NCBI GenBank assembly: GCA_022704645.1
Contig: JAKJGA010000046.1
Coordinates: forward strand, 1 to 11,264
Length of the DNA stretch: 11,264 bases
Origin: Spirochaetota bacterium
Lineage (GTDB): Bacteria > Spirochaetota > UBA4802 > JAFGJZ01
Direction of reading: 5' to 3'
Made by a program: the position numbers and the translations under genes. The stretch's first letter is position 1. Each line of letters starts with the position of its first letter. Below the pieces are notes generated by a model. The model was not told the DNA's origin. It worked only from the letters and a program-made list of their open reading frames with translations, and searched no databases. Below are positions 6,713 through 11,264 of this stretch, in pieces.

Positions 6713-6733
6713 GGACTTTTTTTTAAAAAATCC
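6713..6733. repeat. T8A6 tract flanked by GGA/TCC
   Basis: Eight T (6717-6724) followed by six A (6725-6730) lie between GGA (6713-6715) and TCC (6731-6733), in the divergent gap between the GH9 gene and the small gene at 6801. Such tracts bend or stiffen DNA and could serve as an upstream element for either promoter. It does not look like a working terminator because no U run follows a GC stem. Confidence 0.35.
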
Positions 6734-6776
6734 TTGAAACTTAATGAATTCTAATGTAACATAATATGGTAACCAT
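6734..6776 (+). promoter_or_regulatory. Candidate promoter with a palindrome before the small gene
   Basis: TTGAAA (6734-6739) and TAACAT (6757-6762) are spaced by the ideal 17 bases. Just downstream, ATGGT-A-ACCAT (6766-6776) is an 11-bp odd palindrome near the expected start of transcription and could be an operator. The small gene starts at 6801, and the flagellar genes may also be read from here. Confidence 0.45.
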
Positions 6777-6800
6777 TAAATAAGCTTTTCGGAGGTTGGA

Positions 6801-6989
6801 ATGGATCAGAAGGATGAGTTTTCTTTGCGGGAAGCGCTTTTGGTTTATGCTCAGGCTAAGATAAAAATAGCCAAAAAATTCCGAAAGGGCATCAGCAGGG
6901 AAGATTTTTCTGATTTTGAAAAAGAACTCTCCAGAATAGATAAGATACTTAAAAGATGCGAGAAAAAGCTTCAGAAAGAGATTTCTTGA
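6801..6989 (+). CDS. Small charged helical protein of unknown function
   Basis: This 62-residue protein has a very good start: ATG with GGAGG at 6791-6795, five bases upstream, behind a plausible promoter. I do not recognise the family. It is rich in Lys, Glu, Arg and Asp, with no signal peptide and no membrane segment. Residues 7-27 and 37-60 look helical, the second with heptad-like hydrophobics (F39, L43, I46, I49, L50, L57), so a short coiled coil or helical hairpin is likely. There is a single Cys (C53). It lies 102 bases before the flgG start and on the same strand, at a place where flgF is often found, so a flagellar link is possible. A chaperone, adaptor or regulator would fit the size, but nothing in the sequence decides this. 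Confidence 0.7.
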   Translation: MDQKDEFSLREALLVYAQAKIKIAKKFRKGISREDFSDFEKELSRIDKILKRCEKKLQKEIS

Positions 6990-7027
6990 AACATTCTGAT
7001 ATCTTCGCGACATAATCAAAAAATTGC

Positions 7028-7054
7028 TTAATTAATCTCAAAAAAGACCGAAAT
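7028..7054 (+). promoter_or_regulatory. Weak sigma-28-like promoter candidate before flgG
   Basis: TTAA (7028-7031), a 15-base spacer and ACCGAAAT (7047-7054) keep the spacing of the flagellar sigma-28 consensus TAAA-N15-GCCGATAA, with three of four and five of eight bases matching. It is the only promoter-like signal I see in the 102-base gap before flgG, and it is poor. The genes may instead be transcribed from the promoter near 6734. Confidence 0.18.
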
Positions 7055-7091
7055 TCAATATGAAAGACTGTATTTTTTGAGAGGTGCCTTT

Positions 7092-7886
7092 ATGATGAGA
7101 TCACTTTGGACTGCGGCGAGCGGAATGACCAGCCAGCAGTTTCATATCGATACTATTTCCAATAACCTTGCTAACGTGAATACTTACGGCTTTAAAAAGA
7201 TGAGAGCCGAATTTGAAGATTTAATTTATCAGACCGAGCTAATGGCCGGAACGCCTGCAACGGAAATAACTGAAATTCCGACAGGGATTCAGGTCGGTCA
7301 TGGTGCGCGCGTTTCTGCAACGCAGAAAATGTTTCAGCAGGGTTCTCTTCAATCAACTGAGAATAAGACTGATATTGCTCTTGAGGGAGAAGGTTTCTTT
7401 AAAGTTCTTCTTTATGACGGAAGCGAAGCGTATACGCGTGACGGATCTTTTAAAGTTGATTCTAACCGTCAGCTCGTAACATCCAACGGATATCTTCTCG
7501 AACCGCCTGTCGTTCTTCCTGAAGATTTTATCATGGATACCCTTAGCATAAGCAAGGACGGAAGAATTTCCGTAAACGTAATCGGGGATGAAGATCCGGT
7601 TGAAGTTGGAACGATGGAAATTTACCGTTTTGTCAATCCGGCAGGACTTTCAAGCATCGGAAGTAATTTATATAAAACTACTGCGGCAAGCGGTGAAGAA
7701 ATTCCTGGTCAGCCGGGAATGAACGGAATGGCAAAAGTTCATCAGGGTTTTCTTGAAATGAGTAATGTAAAAGTCGTAGAAGAAATGGTTAATATGATTG
7801 TCGCTCAAAGAGCCTATGAAACCAATTCAAAAGCCATTCAGACTTCAGATTCAATGCTTGCGACAGCAATAGGACTCAAACGCTGA
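7092..7886 (+). CDS. flgG: Flagellar basal-body distal rod protein FlgG
   Basis: FlgG forms the distal rod, the drive shaft passing through the P and L rings. The 264 residues match the family (about 260). The N-terminal rod motif is clear: MMRSLWTAASGM (1-12), then SNNLANVNTYGFKK (23-36) and EFEDLIYQ (40-47). The central domain has LEGEGFFKV and YTRDGSF, and the C-terminal helix VEEMVNMIVAQRAYETNSKA (229-248) is the conserved partner of the N-terminal helix. I choose ATG 7092 because AGAGGTG (7080-7086) is five bases upstream and the protein then begins MMRSLW as in many homologues; TTG 7077 would lack a ribosome site. Its TGATG stop overlaps flgA by one base. flgF, often just upstream, is absent here. 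Confidence 0.96.
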   Translation: MMRSLWTAASGMTSQQFHIDTISNNLANVNTYGFKKMRAEFEDLIYQTELMAGTPATEITEIPTGIQVGHGARVSATQKMFQQGSLQSTENKTDIALEGEGFFKVLLYDGSEAYTRDGSFKVDSNRQLVTSNGYLLEPPVVLPEDFIMDTLSISKDGRISVNVIGDEDPVEVGTMEIYRFVNPAGLSSIGSNLYKTTAASGEEIPGQPGMNGMAKVHQGFLEMSNVKVVEEMVNMIVAQRAYETNSKAIQTSDSMLATAIGLKR

Positions 7887-8392
7887 TGAAAGTTCTTTTC
7901 AGAATGTGCATGGTGTTATTTTTTCTGCCGGTTTTTCTCATGGCTGATATTAAGGTGTTTTTATATCCTAATGCAGTTCATGATTCAAGTGCGGTTAAAG
8001 TTTCAGACATAGCATTTGTTGAAGGTGCTAGTGCGGAAAGCGATCATGTTCGTGAAACTGTCATTGACCGAAAGTATTACTCTGATTCAATTATTGATTT
8101 GCGCGAATTGAAAGAAGCTTTAAAAGACATTTCATCCGAACCGGTTATTATTTACGGCAGCGGAGTCCGGTTGAGTCCAAAAGAAAAAGAGGAAAAACCT
8201 CCGCGAGAAATTATTGTTTTTAAGGGCGATAAGGTTGATGTAGTAGTTAAAAGAAAAGGGATAATTCTTGAATTCATGGGTATTGCACAGAAGGATGCCG
8301 CAAGCGGAGACAGGGTTACTGTTGAACTCGGAAAAAAAGGATATATAAAAGGTATTCTGAGTTCGGATAAGGTTGTGGAGATCGGAATATGA
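7886..8392 (+). CDS. flgA: Flagellar P-ring assembly chaperone FlgA, short form
   Basis: FlgA is a periplasmic chaperone needed to build the P ring from FlgI. The 168-residue protein has an N-terminal signal peptide (residues 1-20, probable cut after L-M-A) and a C-terminal SAF-like domain. That domain runs from about FKGDKVDVVVKRKG (112) through FMGIAQKDAASGDRV (130-144) to YIKGILSSDKVVEI (153-166), matching the FlgA pattern of a basic loop, an Ala-rich turn with GD, and a final GxV/I strand. It is shorter than E. coli FlgA (about 219), the loss being in the N-terminal half, where I find little similarity. The position between flgG and flgH-flgI supports the call. It overlaps flgG by one base and flgH by four. 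Confidence 0.82.
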   Translation: MKVLFRMCMVLFFLPVFLMADIKVFLYPNAVHDSSAVKVSDIAFVEGASAESDHVRETVIDRKYYSDSIIDLRELKEALKDISSEPVIIYGSGVRLSPKEKEEKPPREIIVFKGDKVDVVVKRKGIILEFMGIAQKDAASGDRVTVELGKKGYIKGILSSDKVVEIGI

Positions 8393-9018
8393 AAAAATAT
8401 TTTATTATATCTGTTCTTCTTTTTTCTGTAATTATTGAAAGTAAAACTTTATGGCGCGACAGGAATATATATTCATCAGCGGAAGCTGTCAGAGTCGGAG
8501 ATACTGTAGTTGTTGCTGTATCTGACTTAAGCAGAATGAAGTTTACGCTTAACATGAAGAGCAAAAGTAATTCTGATGTAACATCAAATCCTGATATCAC
8601 TCTTACAGGATTCCTTCCAAAGATTAAATCCGACAGAAGCTCTGATAATAATGATACGTTAACAGTTGATTCCAAAAATGCACTCAATATGAATATTGCA
8701 GCAGTCATTACCGGAGCTCAGGGCAGAAACTTTGCGATTGCCGGTTCAAAAGAATATATTATCAACGGTGTTTTTACCAGATTCGCAATCAGCGGAATTG
8801 TAGATCCGGCTTTATTAAACGGCAGTGTTATAAAGGCTGACAATGTTGTCAACTTCCGTCTTGATATAATGAGCACTAAACGCGGAATAGGAATGAATCT
8901 TAATCGTCCTGCTCCGGCTGAAGGTGAGCAGGCAAAAGGTGATTTAACGGAAGCAGAGAAGCAGAGAATAATCGTTGATTATATTAATAGAATGCTTGAG
9001 GAGCTTACACGTCGATGA
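8389..9018 (+). CDS. flgH: Flagellar L-ring protein FlgH, without a lipidation cysteine
   Basis: FlgH forms the outer-membrane L ring around the rod. Seen in the 209 residues: the N-terminal motif TLWRDRNIYSSAEAVRVGDTV (20-40, like SLW..D.RA..VGD in the family), then FAIAGSKEYIINGVFTRFAI (115-134) and SGIVDPALL (135-143), the conserved second half. Family members are normally lipoproteins, yet this protein has no cysteine anywhere. The start cannot be moved upstream, because an in-frame TAA lies at 8368-8370 with no start codon after it. Residues 1-17 still look like a signal peptide. The C terminus has an extra charged helical tail (about 172-209, with PAPAEGEQ then TEAEKQRIIVDYINRMLEEL). 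Starts overlap as ATGA with both flgA and flgI. Confidence 0.88.
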   Translation: MKKYFIISVLLFSVIIESKTLWRDRNIYSSAEAVRVGDTVVVAVSDLSRMKFTLNMKSKSNSDVTSNPDITLTGFLPKIKSDRSSDNNDTLTVDSKNALNMNIAAVITGAQGRNFAIAGSKEYIINGVFTRFAISGIVDPALLNGSVIKADNVVNFRLDIMSTKRGIGMNLNRPAPAEGEQAKGDLTEAEKQRIIVDYINRMLEELTRR

Positions 9019-10007
9019 AAAAAATAATTCTGACAGTAATGCTGTTTGTTCCAATATTACTTTTGGCTGAATCAACAGTAAAGGTCAGAGACTTTTGTTT
9101 TATAGACGGTTTAAAGGAAAACCAGCTTATAGGTTACGGAATTGTTGCCGGCCTTCAGGGAAGCGGAGATTCAAAGCTTGCTCTTACTAACGCAAGCATG
9201 AAGAACCTATTAAAGAATATGGGAATAAGTGATCCCGATATATTTAAGTCGAAAAATGCGGCAGCCGTTTTGGTTACTGCTAAGCTGCCGTCAATTGTCA
9301 GAGTCGGCGACCGTATCGATGTGACAGTTGCATCAATCGGTGATGCCAAATCACTCGATGGCGGAGTTCTTCTTCAGTCGGCTTTGAAAGGGGCTGATGA
9401 TGTTATTTATGCTGTTGCGCAGGGTAATCTGACTCTAAAAGAAAATTCAAAGAATAAAATGAAAAGCGTAAAAACCAGCGGATTCGTTTCGCAGGGGGCT
9501 CTTGTTGAGAAGAATGTAGAAACAGAATTTATACAAAACAATTCCTTCACTCTTGTGCTGAATGAGCTTGATTTCTCGGTTGCTGATGAACTTTCAAAAA
9601 TGGTTGAGGAAGAGTATCCTGATGCGAAACCCCTTGTATCCCAAAGCGGAAGAATTACGTTTAATTTTCCGGCGGATATTTCCCAGAGCGAATTTATTTC
9701 TAAAATTATGGAAATGGAAGTTACTCCCAAGTATAAAGCAAAAGTTGTTATCAATGAGAAAGACGGAACTATTGTTATGGGAAGCGATGTTAAGATATCA
9801 GAAAGTGTAGTTTCAAAGGATGGACTGACAGTTAAAATTGACGGTCAAACTGAAAAAACTGCCGCAGCTTTGATAAAAGAATCTTCAACTGTAAAAGATC
9901 TTGTCGATGCATTAAATTATGTGAATGCCAGCGGCGCGGATTTGGTTGCGATTATTAAAGCGCTTAAGGATGCCGGAGCGCTTCATGCGGAACTTGTAAT
10001 CAAGTGA
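9015..10007 (+). CDS. flgI: Flagellar P-ring protein FlgI
   Basis: FlgI assembles into the P ring in the peptidoglycan layer. The 330-residue precursor has a signal peptide (1-18, cut after LLLA) and then very typical FlgI sequence: VRDFCFIDGLKENQLIGYG (24-42), VAGLQGSGD (44-52), AAAVLVTAKLP (82-92), IDVTVASIGDAKSLDGG (101-117), LKGADDVIYAVAQG (124-137), VVINEKDGTIVMGSDVKIS (244-262) and the C-terminal VNASGADLVAIIKALKDAG (303-321) ending ALHAELVIK. It is about 35 residues shorter than E. coli FlgI, mainly in the linker after residue 276. There is one cysteine (C28), so the intramolecular disulfide known in E. coli FlgI cannot form. It overlaps flgH by four bases and precedes flgJ by six. Confidence 0.96.
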   Translation: MKKIILTVMLFVPILLLAESTVKVRDFCFIDGLKENQLIGYGIVAGLQGSGDSKLALTNASMKNLLKNMGISDPDIFKSKNAAAVLVTAKLPSIVRVGDRIDVTVASIGDAKSLDGGVLLQSALKGADDVIYAVAQGNLTLKENSKNKMKSVKTSGFVSQGALVEKNVETEFIQNNSFTLVLNELDFSVADELSKMVEEEYPDAKPLVSQSGRITFNFPADISQSEFISKIMEMEVTPKYKAKVVINEKDGTIVMGSDVKISESVVSKDGLTVKIDGQTEKTAAALIKESSTVKDLVDALNYVNASGADLVAIIKALKDAGALHAELVIK

Positions 10008-10013
10008 GGAAAT

Positions 10014-10394
10014 ATGGAAGTTAATTTTATTGATCAGGCCTTGTCTTCAAAAGCAAGCTCAAAGATAGAAGATATTAAACGTAAAAGCGGATCTCCGGAT
10101 TCATCAGAAAATTTCACGGAAATGTTAACGGAAACTATTTCTGTTAAGGAAACAAAGCAAAAGCCTGTTGACAAAAAGCTTATGGACACATGCATTGAAA
10201 TGGAATCGATTTTTGTTAAACAAATGCTTTCTTCTATGAAAAAAAATGTTGATAAGGGAGAATTTCTGCACGGGGGATATGCTGAAGAGATTTTTGAAGA
10301 TATGCTTTATGATGAGTATGCTTTAAATATGTCCAAAAACTCTAATATGGGTATTGCAAAAAGCCTTTACGAAGAATTGTCCCGCATAAGGTAA
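10014..10394 (+). CDS. flgJ: Rod-binding protein FlgJ, single-domain form
   Basis: The 126-residue protein corresponds to the N-terminal, rod-binding half of FlgJ, which caps the growing rod. Residues 55-123 hold the family pattern: KLMDTCIEMESIFVKQMLSS (55-74), MKKNVDKGEFLHGG (75-88), AEEIFEDMLYDEYALNMSK (90-108) and GIAKSLYEEL (113-122). The first 50 residues are polar and low in complexity. There is no glucosaminidase domain, so a separate enzyme must open the peptidoglycan for the rod. The ribosome site is TGAGGA at 10005-10010, made from the flgI stop, with a short three-base spacer. The next gene begins two bases after the stop, so the operon continues. Confidence 0.87.
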   Translation: MEVNFIDQALSSKASSKIEDIKRKSGSPDSSENFTEMLTETISVKETKQKPVDKKLMDTCIEMESIFVKQMLSSMKKNVDKGEFLHGGYAEEIFEDMLYDEYALNMSKNSNMGIAKSLYEELSRIR

Positions 10395-10396
10395 AA

Positions 10397-11089
10397 ATGA
10401 ATATTGCTGTTTATCTGCGAATTGTTGAAGGCCGGAATTACTGCTTCATCGACAAGCTTTCGGAATCTGCTCTTGAAGCCGCATTACGGCTTAAGGATAA
10501 ATGCGGATTTTCCCTGACTGTATTCTCTTTCGGTTCCGGATTAATTGAGAAAGAATTAAGAAGAGCATATTCCTGCGGAGCGGATAAAATATGCTTAATC
10601 GAATCGTCAAAAGTTAAATCACCGCTGTCAGAAGCTTGTTCTGCTCGTATAATTTGTGAACGAAATCAATCATCTCTTTTAATTGTTCCCGCGTTTTCTG
10701 AAGAATATTCATTTTCATCTTTTGCGCCTCTCGCGGCTGAAATGCTTTCATTTGATTATGCTGAAAGAACAGATTCCTTTGATTATCATGCAGATGGGAT
10801 TGATCTTTTTTATGAATGGAAAAACTCCGAACTAAAAATGAAAAGATGCGGACTTCCTCTTGTCATCTCATACATGGGCGGTATTCCTCTCCGATATCCG
10901 CTGCTTAAAGACCGTATATCTGCTGAAACTGCAGTAATTGACAAAATTTCTGATCAGGATATAGCCGAACCATATTCATTAATTGAAAGCCGTGCATCAG
11001 ATAATAATAAAACATTCAGCATGTCGCCCGAAGAGGCAGCAACAGTTGTTATTGACCTGATGATGGAAAAGGGGATGATAAAAGTATGA
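10397..11089 (+). CDS. Divergent electron transfer flavoprotein beta-subunit-like protein
   Basis: The 230-residue protein has the size and order of EtfB motifs: MNIAVYLRIVEG (1-12) in place of the usual VxVKxVPD, FIDKLSESALEAALRLKDKCG (17-37), LTVFSFGSG (40-48), LRRAYSCGADKICLIES (54-70), LLIVPAF (94-100), PLAAEML (111-117), then LPLVISYMGGIPLRYPLLK (153-171), matching the LPxV...PRY segment. EtfB with EtfA carries electrons between dehydrogenases and quinone or other acceptors, using FAD and AMP. However, the nucleotide-binding loop that reads like DxDxxQTGQ in normal EtfB is EEYSFSSFA here (102-110), so AMP binding is doubtful. The ribosome site AAGG (10388-10391) is good. It follows flgJ by two bases and overlaps the next gene as ATGA, which makes a flagellar-operon ETF-like pair. 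Electron transfer should not be assumed. Confidence 0.65.
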   Translation: MNIAVYLRIVEGRNYCFIDKLSESALEAALRLKDKCGFSLTVFSFGSGLIEKELRRAYSCGADKICLIESSKVKSPLSEACSARIICERNQSSLLIVPAFSEEYSFSSFAPLAAEMLSFDYAERTDSFDYHADGIDLFYEWKNSELKMKRCGLPLVISYMGGIPLRYPLLKDRISAETAVIDKISDQDIAEPYSLIESRASDNNKTFSMSPEEAATVVIDLMMEKGMIKV

Positions 11090-11264
11090 ACTGCGGAGTA
11101 ATTTGTGAGTCTTATTCCGGTATAAACGGAGATCAATATGAGAATTATTTATCCTTTATGCGTTCCAAAGGCGATACTGTATATTCATTTGTAATCAATG
11201 ATTCTGAGCTATTTAATAAATGTTCAAAACATTCTGATTATGCAGTTTATCTCAAAGGAATTGA
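11086..11264 (+). CDS. Probable EtfA-like protein, N-terminal fragment
   Basis: The frame opens at ATG 11086, overlapping the stop of the EtfB-like gene as ATGA, and stays open to the window end (59 full codons). The visible start MNCGVICESYSGINGDQYE followed by a segment like NYLSFMRSKGDTVYSFVIN resembles the first strand and helix of EtfA (a VxxE..G.. strand, then a helix and a second strand), but similarity is weak. The main support is the overlap with an EtfB-like gene, since etfB and etfA are usually adjacent in this order. The diagnostic FAD-binding C-terminal domain lies outside the window. Confidence 0.5.
   Translation, partial: MNCGVICESYSGINGDQYENYLSFMRSKGDTVYSFVINDSELFNKCSKHSDYAVYLKGI

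Noticed and set aside
6713..6733. T8A6 inverted tract as a rho-independent terminator
   Set aside because: The stem is A-T only apart from the three outer pairs, has almost no loop, and lies between divergent promoters where no gene ends.
7077..7091. TTG start that would extend FlgG by five residues
   Set aside because: The Shine-Dalgarno AGAGGTG lies inside this extension, and the ATG at 7092 gives the usual FlgG N terminus.
8316..8708. Open frame of 130 codons on the minus strand across flgA and flgH
   Set aside because: It is the complement of two clear flagellar genes and has no family features or convincing ribosome site.
1..11264. CRISPR arrays, tRNA or rRNA genes, insertion sequences
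   Set aside because: I saw no regularly spaced repeats, no tRNA-like cloverleaf, no rRNA sequence and no transposase or terminal inverted repeats. Gaps between genes are all under 180 bases.

Overview
The window is AT-rich bacterial DNA, almost fully coding, with ATG and GTG starts, clear Shine-Dalgarno sites and many 1-4 nt gene overlaps. The organism is a diderm: two proteins carry lipoprotein signal peptides and the flagellar genes include P-ring and L-ring components. The lineage cannot be fixed from the sequence. An L-ring protein without its lipid-anchor cysteine would fit a spirochaete-like periplasmic flagellum, but other flagellated diderm lineages are equally possible.

Left part (1-3561, all + strand): the 3' end of a MacB/FtsX-type ABC transporter permease; a 174-base gap with the likely xerD promoter; xerD, complete with all catalytic residues; two bases later a SpoIID/LytB-domain lipoprotein (putative lytic transglycosylase); then a STAS-domain anti-sigma-factor antagonist whose stop overlaps the start of pth (peptidyl-tRNA hydrolase) by one base.

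Middle part (3562-6800): a compact carbohydrate-type module. An SDR oxidoreductase (+) converges on a thuA-like gene (-), their 3' ends overlapping by 14 bp. The thuA-like gene is the second gene of an operon led by a GH9 endoglucanase-type lipoprotein (-). Each outer end of the module carries a LacI-family-type operator: a perfect palindrome GCAAACGTTTGC over the predicted -35 region of the GH9 promoter, and a one-mismatch copy between the promoter and the ribosome binding site of the SDR gene. This suggests one LacI-type regulator controls both units; no such regulator lies in the window.

Right part (6801-11264, + strand): a small charged, helical protein of unknown function, then a tight flagellar run flgG-flgA-flgH-flgI-flgJ (distal rod, P-ring chaperone, L ring, P ring, rod-binding protein without a hydrolase domain). 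The run continues without a gap into a divergent EtfB-like gene and the start of a probable EtfA-like partner, cut by the window end. The most notable points are the two matching operators around the convergent sugar module, the Cys-less FlgH, and the degenerate ETF-like pair at the end of the flagellar operon.
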